From positions 1-26,790 of the forward strand of contig CAZRJW010000015.1 of assembly GCA_964600845.1 (NCBI GenBank): a stretch of DNA of 26,790 bases, read 5' to 3'. Each line of letters opens with the position of its first letter. The first letter of the stretch is position 1. This stretch comes from JAGOTP01 sp964600845 (lineage in GTDB: Bacteria > Patescibacteriota > Patescibacteriia > 2-12-FULL-60-25). Positions 15,285-22,279 of the stretch are shown here, one piece after another. The notes under the pieces are model-generated. The model saw only the letters and a list, made by a program, of their open reading frames with translations. It searched no databases and was not told the DNA's origin. A program made the translations under genes and the position numbers.

Positions 15285-16676
15285 CTACGCCTTTCGTAGG
15301 CTCCCACCGCCTACATTATCCTCAACCAGCCAGCCCTGTACCTTTAGCTCGTCACGGAGACGGTCAGATTCTGCCCATTGCTTACTCGCTCGGGCCGCTT
15401 GGCGCGCTTCGAAGAGCGCTTGAATTTCGGCAGGGATCACTTCTTCCTTCGCCTCCCAGTTCGCAACACCCAAGCCTAAGACCTCATCCATTTTTACGAG
15501 GGTCGCGTAGATCACATCGTGCGAAAGCGCCGCTCCGCTCAGGAGTCCGTGTACCAGTGCGAGTGCTTTTGAGGTATTCAAATCCTCCTGAAGCGCCGCA
15601 CGGAAGTCTGTCAGGGTCGCCTCGTCAGCCAACTCCTCCTTTCGCGTCGTTTGTTTTTTGTAGTCCGTCACCCAGCGCTGGATCTTCTGAAGCGCATTTT
15701 GCGCCCCCTGAAGCGCCTCCCAGGTGAAGTTCAGCTTGGAGCGGTAGTGTGCGCCTAAGCAGAAGTAGCGGAACGCGATCGGATCGAGACCGTGCTCCCG
15801 AATATCTTTTAAGGTATAGCCATTTCCTAACGACTTCGACATTTTCTGGCCATCGACCGTAATAAATTCGTTGTGAAGCCAGTAGTTTGCTAACGGTTTC
15901 TCAAAAGCAGCCTCCGACTGTGCGATTTCATTTTCATGGTGAACTGCAATATGATCGACGCCTCCACAGTGGATATCAAACGGCTGACCAAGATACTTCA
16001 CCGCCATCGCAGAACACTCAAGATGCCAGCCCGGAAATCCAATCCCCCATGGACTCTCCCATTCCATGTCACGCTTCTCACCCGCTGGGGAAAACTTCCA
16101 TAGGGCGAAATCGGTTCCGTTCCGTTTTTCTTGATTCACCTCAACGCGTGCACCCGCTTCCTTGTCTTCTAATTTCTGGCCACTCAGCTTGCCGTAGGCT
16201 GGGAGTTTCGCTGTATCAAAATAGACACCATCACTTGTGGCATAGGTAAAGCCTTTTGTTTCTAGCAGCTGTACGAGTTCAATTTGCTCCTGGATGTGCT
16301 CCGTAGCCCGAGGCAAGAATTCTGGCGTCAGAATATTAAGCGCTTGGATATCTTCACGAAAGAACGCCTCATACTCACGCGCAATCTCCCATGCAGTCTT
16401 TCCAATCTTTGTTGCTCGTTGCTGCATTTTATCCGCTCCATCGTCTGCATCGCCCACCAAGTGTCCAACATCCGTGATATTCATCACGCGTTTTACGTGG
16501 TAGCCCTCTAACATCAAAACACGCTGCAAGACATCCTCGAACGTGAAGGCGCGAAGATTTCCAATATGACCTCGATCGTAGACGGTGAGTCCGCAGGTAT
16601 ACAGACTAGCTGCTCCCGATTCGATCGGCGTAAATGGCTCCAGCTTGCGGTGAAGGGTATTCCAGAGATGCAACAT
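15285..16676 (-). CDS. cysS: Cysteinyl-tRNA synthetase
   Basis: A 463-aa class I aminoacyl-tRNA synthetase of normal length. It has the HIGH-type motif HIGN at 37-40 and KMSKS at 278-282. The zinc ligands expected of the family are C28, C221, H246 and E250, in the usual context CGLTVYDRG, GWHLECSAM and HHENE. It charges tRNA-Cys with cysteine in the cytosol. The start MLHLWNTLHRK is the usual one. A TTGCCT-17 nt-TACGCT sequence ends only 6 nt before the ATG, so the mRNA may be leaderless. The partner gene of the ATPase follows after 21 nt. Confidence 0.97.
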   Translation of the reverse strand: MLHLWNTLHRKLEPFTPIESGAASLYTCGLTVYDRGHIGNLRAFTFEDVLQRVLMLEGYHVKRVMNITDVGHLVGDADDGADKMQQRATKIGKTAWEIAREYEAFFREDIQALNILTPEFLPRATEHIQEQIELVQLLETKGFTYATSDGVYFDTAKLPAYGKLSGQKLEDKEAGARVEVNQEKRNGTDFALWKFSPAGEKRDMEWESPWGIGFPGWHLECSAMAVKYLGQPFDIHCGGVDHIAVHHENEIAQSEAAFEKPLANYWLHNEFITVDGQKMSKSLGNGYTLKDIREHGLDPIAFRYFCLGAHYRSKLNFTWEALQGAQNALQKIQRWVTDYKKQTTRKEELADEATLTDFRAALQEDLNTSKALALVHGLLSGAALSHDVIYATLVKMDEVLGLGVANWEAKEEVIPAEIQALFEARQAARASKQWAESDRLRDELKVQGWLVEDNVGGGSLRKA

Positions 16677-16682
16677 GCCCGA

Positions 16683-16711
16683 AGCGTAGCGGATGATGCT
16701 GGCTTAGGCAA
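16683..16711 (-). promoter_or_regulatory. cysS promoter, probably leaderless
   Basis: TTGCCT (16706-16711), 17 nt, TACGCT (16683-16688), then 6 nt to the ATG at 16676. Transcription would start at or within one base of the start codon. There is no SD. The duplicated hairpin region of the NUDIX unit ends just upstream. Confidence 0.5.
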
Positions 16712-16723
16712 AAGTGACGCGTA

Positions 16724-16791
16724 CTGTCCTGAAGATTCTTCTGAGAAAAAACTTCAGGACAGGCGGCATCAGACGCAGGAGCGTTGATGCC
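16724..16791 (-). terminator. Paired hairpins after NUDIX gene 1
   Basis: Hairpin a (16765-16791) pairs GGCATCA with TGATGCC and continues inward with CGC/GCG around TCCT. Hairpin b pairs CTGTCCTGAAG (16724-16734) with CTTCAGGACAG (16752-16762), a perfect 11 bp with a 17-nt loop that contains a T-run on the minus strand. A related pair follows NUDIX gene 2 at 17618-17690. No long T-tract follows, so termination is likely but not certain. Confidence 0.65.
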
Positions 16792-16825
16792 TCGTCCTCC
16801 TAGAGAAGGAACGTTCGTTGAAGAC

Positions 16826-17539
16826 TCAGCTCAGCTGGACGCCGGCGAGCACGAGGGCGTGGATGACGCGGCTGTCGAAGATCACACGCGTACGAATGTC
16901 CTCGCGGATCTCCTCCGGAGTTCGCCAGCAGCGGTTCTTGATCGCCTCCTCAGGGTCGGGCGTCGCCTTGCCGATCGACTCGAGTTCGGCCACGACAACC
17001 GACTGCCCGTGGAGGAAAAACACCGAATTGGCGTTCATCGCGTCGAGGAAGACGTTGACGACCTTAATCCGCAGACCGGACTCCTCGCTCGCCTCGCGCT
17101 TCGCGATGCGCCGGATGAGCTCTTCGTATTCGAGCCCGAGCTTGAGGTCCTTGCCGTCGACGAGACCGCCCGGAAGCTCTCGCGAGAGTGTACCTCGGTG
17201 CTCGCTCATGAGCTTGCCCCAGAGCATGTCGATAGTGAGAAGAGCGACGTAGCCCATGCCTTCCCGTCCGGAGAGGGCCTCCGCGAGACGCGGGCGGTGC
17301 GCCCGGTGCTGATCAACGAAGGCGATGCGCCCCTGCGCATCGCGCGTCACAACCATGGCGCCGGGCGCCTCGACGATGTTCGGCTGTTCGTAGCCCCGTC
17401 CCTGAAGGACCGCGATCCAGATCAGGGCCCAGCCGCGGGGGTTGGAGCGAGACTCCCGGAGACCCGGGATCAGCTCCCAGCCCACGGGGACCTGGGGCGC
17501 AGCCATGAGAAGTGCAAAAATGATCGGCAAAACGTCCAT
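16826..17539 (-). CDS. NUDIX hydrolase-like protein 1
   Basis: A 237-aa protein from the ATG at 17539, chosen because GGAGG lies 9 nt upstream. Residues 1-18 are hydrophobic (MDVLPIIFALLMAAPQ) and could be a short anchor. The NUDIX signature is REASEESGL at 148-156 with LPGG at 122-125. The segment between GG and the REuxEExGu box is about ten residues longer than the classical box. The E residues for metal binding are all present, so hydrolysis of a nucleoside-diphosphate-linked compound (ADP-ribose or NDP-sugar type) is plausible but unproven. It is a tandem paralogue of the next gene upstream: both share the N-terminal GW-PGL-GW pattern and the ending FDSRVIHAL-LAGV. It is GC-rich and unlike cysS beside it. 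Confidence 0.75.
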   Translation of the reverse strand: MDVLPIIFALLMAAPQVPVGWELIPGLRESRSNPRGWALIWIAVLQGRGYEQPNIVEAPGAMVVTRDAQGRIAFVDQHRAHRPRLAEALSGREGMGYVALLTIDMLWGKLMSEHRGTLSRELPGGLVDGKDLKLGLEYEELIRRIAKREASEESGLRIKVVNVFLDAMNANSVFFLHGQSVVVAELESIGKATPDPEEAIKNRCWRTPEEIREDIRTRVIFDSRVIHALVLAGVQLS

Positions 17540-17587
17540 CGAGAAAAACCTCCAGCCTGCCAGTGCACCACGCACAGGACTGGCGCG

Positions 17588-17616
17588 AGCTTAGGGGAGA
17601 TAGAAAAAAGCGTCAA
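17588..17616 (-). promoter_or_regulatory. Promoter-like sequence of NUDIX gene 1
   Basis: TTGACG (17611-17616), 17 nt, TAAGCT (17588-17593), about 42 nt from predicted transcript start to ATG. The -35 directly abuts the 3' hairpin of the upstream NUDIX gene 2. Confidence 0.55.
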
Positions 17617-17617
17617 T

Positions 17618-17690
17618 CTGTCCTGAATTCTCTTCTTTCGGAGAAAAGGCTTCGGGACAGACGGCGTCGACGCGGAGCAGCATCGACACC
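17618..17690 (-). terminator. Paired hairpins after NUDIX gene 2
   Basis: Hairpin a (17663-17690) is an 11-bp stem on the minus strand, GGTGTCGATGC with GCGTCGACGCC, including two G-U pairs. Hairpin b pairs TTCGGGACAG (17651-17660) with CTGTCCTGAA (17618-17627). It is the second copy of the arrangement after NUDIX gene 1. The stretch CTTTTTT follows after about 5 nt and overlaps the next promoter. Confidence 0.65.
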
Positions 17691-17722
17691 TCATCCTCCT
17701 TTGACAGGAACGTTCGTCAGGT

Positions 17723-18481
17723 CTAGTTCAGCCTGACTCCAGCCAGCGTGAGGGCGTGGATGACGCGGCTGTCGAAGATCTCGCCACGCTTGATCAGGCG
17801 GCGGATCTCCTTCGGCCTGTACCAGACGAGTTTCTTCGCTCCCTCCATCTCCTCGAGCTGCTGCTTACCAGCGCTGACGAGCTCGGCGATGGCGACGCTG
17901 TGCGGGTGAAGGAACCAGGCGGGGTTGGGATTGGTGAAGTCCACGAAGGTCCTCACAATCTTCACCTTGAGCCCGGTCTCTTCCTCTGCCTCGCGCTTCG
18001 CGGCCCGCTTGATGGCGGCGCGATAGCGCTGAGCGATGTGTTCGACCCCCTTGTCGACGTCGAAGTCGCCAGAGTCGACGATGCCCGCCGGCAGCTCGAT
18101 CGATTCCGACACGGGGCCGGCGATGAGCTTCTCGAAGAGCTTGCCATCCACCAGCCGCCCGATGTAGCCCTCTCCGTTGGGCGGGAAGAGCGCCTCGACC
18201 AGGCGCGGACGGTGCGTTCGCGCCGTCTTCACGAAGGCGATGCGGCCGCCCCTGCCCCTGATGACCACCACCACGCACGGACCTTCGAGGAACTGCGGAC
18301 GGTCGTAGCCGCTCTTTCCGCGCAGGACGGCGAGCCAGAGAATTCCCCAGCCCTTCCGGTTCATCCTGGTCTGCGGCAGACCGGGGAACTCCTGCCACCC
18401 GATCTTGATCCGCTCGATGAGGGGCGGAGTGAGCAGGACATACGGATTCGGTTCTACAGGCTTTTTGGGCTTCTTCGACAC
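17723..18481 (-). CDS. NUDIX hydrolase-like protein 2
   Basis: A 252-aa protein from a GTG at 18481 (MSKKPKKPVEPNPYV), chosen because AAAGGAG lies 5 nt upstream; a GTG at 18505 would include that SD. The NUDIX box is REAEEETGL at 163-171, preceded by LPAG at 131-134 and an enlarged loop. The LPAGIVD wording recalls ADP-ribose pyrophosphatases. A conserved N-terminal segment (GWQEFPGLP, then GWGILWLAVLRG, at about 28-56) and the C-terminal FDSRVIHALTLAGV are shared with the neighbouring paralogue and lie outside the usual NUDIX fold. The N-terminus is basic rather than hydrophobic, unlike its paralogue. It is GC-rich (42/60 at 18061-18120). Its 3' hairpins are a copy of those after NUDIX gene 1. 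Confidence 0.77.
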   Translation of the reverse strand: MSKKPKKPVEPNPYVLLTPPLIERIKIGWQEFPGLPQTRMNRKGWGILWLAVLRGKSGYDRPQFLEGPCVVVVIRGRGGRIAFVKTARTHRPRLVEALFPPNGEGYIGRLVDGKLFEKLIAGPVSESIELPAGIVDSGDFDVDKGVEHIAQRYRAAIKRAAKREAEEETGLKVKIVRTFVDFTNPNPAWFLHPHSVAIAELVSAGKQQLEEMEGAKKLVWYRPKEIRRLIKRGEIFDSRVIHALTLAGVRLN

Positions 18482-18528
18482 GACTTCTCCTTTGACGATG
18501 GGCACTCTGCCCGGGTTCGCGCGTCTCT

Positions 18529-18557
18529 TCCTTACATGTATTTAAATAAAATGTCAA
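18529..18557 (-). promoter_or_regulatory. Promoter-like sequence of NUDIX gene 2
   Basis: TTGACA (18552-18557), 17 nt of AT-rich spacer, TAAGGA (18529-18534). The predicted transcript start is about 41 nt before the GTG. The -35 overlaps the stop codon of the DUF5667 gene. Confidence 0.55.
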
Positions 18558-19243
18558 CGTGTCTCACGCTGCTCTTCTCGTTTTTGCTTTTGCTTTTCTC
18601 GTTTCTGTTCTAATACCCTCTGTGCTTGTTCTTGGCGCTCTTCGCGTATGCGTCGCTTCTCCTTTTTCTGCTCGTTCGCATTCGTACGTTCAGTTTCGCG
18701 CACGCGCAATCGTTCCTGTAGACGCTCAATCACATTCTTCTGTACCGCTTGCGACTCTTTCTTTTCCTCCTTTTTTCTTACTGCTTGGATCTTCTCTTGG
18801 CGCTTGATCATCCGTACCGCTTGCGTCGTTGTCGCAACACGCTCTTCAACGAGCTTCTTCAACTTCACTGGAACAGGGCGCTTTAACTCTTCCAGCTTCT
18901 TCACTTCCTTCACTCGTCGCTCCACGATCTTTTCTTGGACTTTTTCTTTTTGAGCTGGGGTCACGGCGAGCTTCGTCTGAACCACTTCAAGTGCCTGACG
19001 AACAGGATATAGAACAGTATCTGGCAAAACCGCGTCCGATGCATACGCATACGAACTCACACTGACCGAGACGATCAGAACCACGACCAGAGCGATCGCG
19101 AAGGAACGTCCATGTGACCACACCATCTGCTCTTCACTGAAGGCGCCATTCTTGCGCAGGTATGCCTCCATGGCTCCGCGTTCGTCTGAACGGGGAGTTG
19201 CTCGTTGCCGTAGTCGGCGGAGGGTGAGCCAGAGGCGGATCAT
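18554..19243 (-). CDS. DUF5667 membrane protein, possible anti-sigma partner
   Basis: A 229-aa protein. The N-terminal 40 residues are basic and cytoplasmic, then one membrane segment (about 47-68, IALVVVLIVSVSVSSYAYA). The segment YASDAVLPDTVLYPVRQAL is the hallmark of DUF5667. Residues 90-229 are an extremely Lys/Glu/Arg/Gln-rich helical tail predicted to be a long coiled coil outside the membrane. DUF5667 proteins are commonly encoded next to ECF sigma factors in CPR and Chloroflexi, and the N-terminal part may hold the sigma factor. Here the ATG lies 4 nt after the sigma stop, so the two are one transcript. No zinc or ZAS motif is seen, so the anti-sigma role is inferred. Confidence 0.8.
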   Translation of the reverse strand: MIRLWLTLRRLRQRATPRSDERGAMEAYLRKNGAFSEEQMVWSHGRSFAIALVVVLIVSVSVSSYAYASDAVLPDTVLYPVRQALEVVQTKLAVTPAQKEKVQEKIVERRVKEVKKLEELKRPVPVKLKKLVEERVATTTQAVRMIKRQEKIQAVRKKEEKKESQAVQKNVIERLQERLRVRETERTNANEQKKEKRRIREERQEQAQRVLEQKREKQKQKREEQRETR

Positions 19244-19247
19244 AGGA

Positions 19248-19745
19248 TTAGAAGGGGTATTTCAGGAGTGTCTGTAAACGTTTCAGGGAACGCATGGCTT
19301 GGATACGGAGTGCGCCGGCTGTTTTTCCGAGCGGCTTGGCCAGCTCTTCGAAGCTCCACCCCTCCAGATACTTTTGACGAAGAAGATTTGCTTCTTCTTC
19401 AGGGAGGCGGTCCAGAGCGGCGATCAATGCGCGTTCATCCTCATTCGCTTGATGTGTATCGAGGTAGTCCACGCGCATCGCGATGTGATTTTCTGCGTCT
19501 TCGAGCGAGGTCGTATCCTTCTGGGCAGCGTAGGCGTTATAGACGTGATTACGTGCGATAGTGAAAATCCAGGCACGGGCTCCACGTTCAGGCTCATAGC
19601 GCTCAAAGGCTTGGTAGGCTTTAAGGAAGATTTCCTGGGTCAGGTCCTTGGCACGCTCACGATCTTGGGCCACACGGTACAAAACAAAACGGAACACATG
19701 ATCGGCATGCGTATGATAGAAGGCTTCGAAGTGCCGTCGATCCAT
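19248..19745 (-). CDS. ECF-type RNA polymerase sigma-70 factor
   Basis: A 165-aa protein. Region 2 spans about 1-75 with RAKDLTQEIFLKAYQAFERY (region 2.2, core binding) and ARAWIFTIARNHVYN (2.3/2.4, -10 recognition). A short linker carries SLEDAENHI, and region 4 (about 108-162) has LPEEEANLLRQKYLEGWSFEELAKPLGKTAG and the recognition helix ALRIQAMRSLKRL. It directs RNA polymerase to a small regulon. A TTGACG-17 nt-TAGTGA sequence ends 7 nt before the ATG, so the mRNA is probably leaderless. The DUF5667 gene follows 4 nt downstream and is the likely regulator. Confidence 0.92.
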   Translation of the reverse strand: MDRRHFEAFYHTHADHVFRFVLYRVAQDRERAKDLTQEIFLKAYQAFERYEPERGARAWIFTIARNHVYNAYAAQKDTTSLEDAENHIAMRVDYLDTHQANEDERALIAALDRLPEEEANLLRQKYLEGWSFEELAKPLGKTAGALRIQAMRSLKRLQTLLKYPF

Positions 19746-19752
19746 GCTGTTC

Positions 19753-19781
19753 TCACTACTAGATACAGGTTTTCACGTCAA
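19753..19781 (-). promoter_or_regulatory. Sigma factor promoter, probably leaderless
   Basis: TTGACG (19776-19781), 17 nt, TAGTGA (19753-19758), then 7 nt to the ATG at 19745. The predicted transcript would begin at the start codon. It overlaps nothing else: the upstream gene ends at 19795. Confidence 0.5.
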
Positions 19782-19794
19782 TTCGTTACATCCC

Positions 19795-20337
19795 CTACGC
19801 TTCGTCCAAGTCCAATGTATCCCCAGACGGCTTTCCCAGCGTCGCCAACCCAACAATGGGGACAAGAAACCAGACGGAACGGGCAATATCATGCAAAAAG
19901 ATGTGCTGAAACAGTCGAGGGAGATTTGAAATCCAGGGGGCGGGAAGAAGGAACAAGATCGTACTGGTCAAAAAACCGATTTCTAATAATCCAAAAATGC
20001 CAGCATGCACCCAATGCCCACGATCGCGGACTAAATTCTTCAAGGCGGAAGACCGCCACAAAATAAGAAAAAGAATCACAAACAAACCCAAGAACCAGCC
20101 AACACGCAGCGCGGGCACACGCCCAAACCCCAGCCCCTGACTTACCAATGAAATAGCGGGAGCGTTCGTGACAACGCAAAATGCAACGTACAGCGACAAC
20201 AGAACAATGACCGCACGGTCTCGTCCGATCACGATGCCGTAGGCAAAACCCAAGGCCGCCGCGACCACTAAAAACAGGGCGTCTGCGGGGATCTGTATCC
20301 CTCCAAGAATAAAGGGGGTCGAAAAAGGAGCGAACAT
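19795..20337 (-). CDS. Unknown polytopic membrane protein
   Basis: A 180-aa protein with five hydrophobic segments at about 18-36, 43-62, 78-95, 108-132 and 150-168. Loops are short and the C-terminus is acidic (GDTLDLDEA). I recognise no family; it recalls the CvpA-like membrane proteins of CPR in layout only. It is the last gene of the hrcA-dnaK-dnaJ block, 40 nt after the preceding gene. TATACT (20346-20351) lies 8 nt before its ATG, so it may also have its own, leaderless promoter. Confidence 0.65.
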   Translation of the reverse strand: MFAPFSTPFILGGIQIPADALFLVVAAALGFAYGIVIGRDRAVIVLLSLYVAFCVVTNAPAISLVSQGLGFGRVPALRVGWFLGLFVILFLILWRSSALKNLVRDRGHWVHAGIFGLLEIGFLTSTILFLLPAPWISNLPRLFQHIFLHDIARSVWFLVPIVGLATLGKPSGDTLDLDEA

Positions 20338-20377
20338 CGTTCTTTAGTATAAGGGCAAACTCCTTTTTTCACTACAA

Positions 20378-20896
20378 CTACCAAAGAGTCGTCGGCTTCT
20401 CTCCCGAACGAGAGCGGACAAAGTAGTTGGTTAATCGTTCTTTGTATCGCTCTTTCACCCCGTCTGCAGCAAGAATCAACTCGATGAGTTCGTTCAATTG
20501 CTTCTCTGCCTCATCTTCCATCTTGTAGAGATGTCTCTGGATATCTGACGCCGGTTTTGGTCGATCATCGAGAAAAAATCCATCCTGCCCTCTTAGATAG
20601 CCAACGGAATTCACTAAACTAATCAGTGCCGGCATACGGTGAATCACCGCATCAGGACCTGAAGCTTGCATTTCCGCCTTTGCATTTGCGCAGGCGCTTT
20701 GCACCATGGCGAAAAAAGATTGAGCAAATAGAAGATACTCTGCCGAGTCATGCATAGCTCGCAGCTCTTCTACCACCTGATTCCCTTTCTCTGTTCCCGG
20801 CTCCGCTACTTCGCTCTTTCCAAAACGAGTCGCCAATATTTGATAGAAGTTAAAATCATAGGCGCTCGATCGGTCTGAATGTGTAAAAGGGAGCAT
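20378..20896 (-). CDS. Unknown soluble helical protein downstream of dnaJ
   Basis: A 172-aa protein without recognised family. It starts MLPFTHSDRSSAYDFN and is mostly helical: NQVVEELRAMHDSAEYLLFA, SFFAMVQSACANAKAEMQAS, MEDEAEKQLNELIELIL, then a basic end (KERYKERLTNYFVRSRSGEK). There is no membrane segment or zinc motif. Its ATG lies 6 nt after the dnaJ stop, so it is co-expressed with the chaperones. A role connected with DnaJ is possible from position only. Confidence 0.65.
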   Translation of the reverse strand: MLPFTHSDRSSAYDFNFYQILATRFGKSEVAEPGTEKGNQVVEELRAMHDSAEYLLFAQSFFAMVQSACANAKAEMQASGPDAVIHRMPALISLVNSVGYLRGQDGFFLDDRPKPASDIQRHLYKMEDEAEKQLNELIELILAADGVKERYKERLTNYFVRSRSGEKPTTLW

Positions 20897-20902
20897 ATAG
20901 GG

Positions 20903-21994
20903 TTACAGGTCCGCTTCTTTTAAGGTCTGTAGAACATCGCGCTGTTCACGCGTAAGTTTTGTAGGAACGCGCGGGAAGACGTGAATGATGTGACTGCCTT
21001 TTCCGGACGAGCGGAGGAATGGGATTCCTTGATTGCGCAGAGTGAACTGAGTTCCCGGCTGTGTCCCCTCAGGAATCTTGAGCGTTGTTTTTCCTTGCAG
21101 CGTCTCCACCTCAATCTCACCTCCGAGCGTGAGGAGGGTATACGGAACTTCTTGCCGTGCGTGCACATCGTTTCCTTCACGTTGGAAACGCGGATCTTCC
21201 TGCACCTGAATCCGAACATACAAATCTCCGGGACGCCCTCCGTGCGACATCGCCTCCCCTTCACCCGCGACTTTCAGAATTTCACCTGAGGCAATTCCGG
21301 CGGGGATATCAATCTGCATCTGCTGTTCACGTCGTTCGATGCCGGCTCCACGACAGACCTTACAATCCTCACTCCAGGTCTGTCCGCGGCCGACACACTT
21401 CGGACAGGTGACTGCTGTCTGGATCGTTCCAAACATTGTCCGCTGCGCCTGGCGCACCTGACCTTGCCCATTACAATCTTTACACTTCTCTGATTTAGCA
21501 GAGGCGGGATGCCCTTCGCCCTTACATTCATGACAAACAGAAGGCTTATATAACTTCACCGTGCGACGCGCCCCAAACGCCGATTCACGGAATTCAATTC
21601 GTACATCGACTTCAATATCTTTCCCGCGTGCCTGGCGAGGACCTCCCCCACCGCCTGAACGGAACCCAAACATTTCTCCGAGCACGTCTCCGAGATCGCC
21701 CAAGTCTTGGCCCTGGAAGCCGCTGAAATCAAAGCCACCGAAGCCACCCATATCAGGGCCCGCTCCGCCACCTCCCCCCTGATCAAAAGCTCCTGAACCA
21801 AAGCGATCATAGGTTTGACGCTTTTTCTGATCGCCAAGGACTTGATACGCCTCGTTGATTTCTTTGAAACGCGTATCATCTTTCCCGCTCTTATCCGGGT
21901 GATGTTGGTGGGCGAGCTTACGATAGGCCTTCTTTATTTCGTCGTCAGAGGCACCTTTCGCAACACCCAAAATGGAATAGTAATCTTTGGCCAT
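20903..21994 (-). CDS. dnaJ: Chaperone DnaJ (Hsp40)
   Basis: A 363-aa protein, full type I layout. It has a J-domain with HPD at 32-34, which stimulates the DnaK ATPase, and a Gly/Phe-rich stretch at 70-118. The zinc region (154-218) has all four CxxCxGxG repeats (CHECKGEG, CKDCNGQG, CPKCVGRG, CKVCRGAG). The C-terminal beta domains bind substrate. It delivers unfolded proteins to DnaK. It lies 11 nt after the DUF3467 gene and 6 nt before the next gene. The leader is AT-rich with no SD. Confidence 0.98.
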   Translation of the reverse strand: MAKDYYSILGVAKGASDDEIKKAYRKLAHQHHPDKSGKDDTRFKEINEAYQVLGDQKKRQTYDRFGSGAFDQGGGGGAGPDMGGFGGFDFSGFQGQDLGDLGDVLGEMFGFRSGGGGGPRQARGKDIEVDVRIEFRESAFGARRTVKLYKPSVCHECKGEGHPASAKSEKCKDCNGQGQVRQAQRTMFGTIQTAVTCPKCVGRGQTWSEDCKVCRGAGIERREQQMQIDIPAGIASGEILKVAGEGEAMSHGGRPGDLYVRIQVQEDPRFQREGNDVHARQEVPYTLLTLGGEIEVETLQGKTTLKIPEGTQPGTQFTLRNQGIPFLRSSGKGSHIIHVFPRVPTKLTREQRDVLQTLKEADL

Positions 21995-22005
21995 GAGAAT
22001 AAAAA

Positions 22006-22263
22006 TTAACCGCTCGTAAGGAGCTTCGGTTCGTCAGCTTCTTGAATCGCTCCATGATGCTGTTCGTAGAGAGAGACGTTTTCGGCGAGCGCACGCAAGA
22101 TACGCTTCATGTGACGCGGACTTACAACCAAGCGTGAGACGAGCTCACCCGCCGGTGGGAAGGCACAGATGAAGTCCAATACAAATTCTTCAGGAGTGTG
22201 GGACACCTGCATTTGATTGGCGTATTTGCCGGAGAGGGTGCCTTCGGGGGCTTGGATGTTCAT
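22006..22263 (-). CDS. DUF3467 family protein
   Basis: An 85-aa protein. The pattern YANQMQVSHTPEEFVLDFI, then SRLVVSPRHMKRILRALAENV and a Tyr-Glu ending, is characteristic of DUF3467, a small widespread bacterial family with no assigned function. There is no membrane segment. It sits between dnaK and dnaJ, separated from dnaK by element A (22280-22438) and from dnaJ by 11 nt. Transcription with the chaperones is very likely. TACATT lies 6 nt before its ATG, which would allow leaderless transcription from within the operon, but no -35 is seen. Confidence 0.85.
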   Translation of the reverse strand: MNIQAPEGTLSGKYANQMQVSHTPEEFVLDFICAFPPAGELVSRLVVSPRHMKRILRALAENVSLYEQHHGAIQEADEPKLLTSG

Positions 22264-22279
22264 AGATTGAATGTACTAC

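Noticed and set aside
16826..18481. NUDIX duplication as an assembly artefact
   Set aside because: The two proteins have diverged over their whole length, so this is an old duplication.
16784..18613. Long plus-strand frames opposite the two NUDIX genes
   Set aside because: The minus strand carries complete NUDIX motifs, SDs and promoters; the plus frames are shadows.
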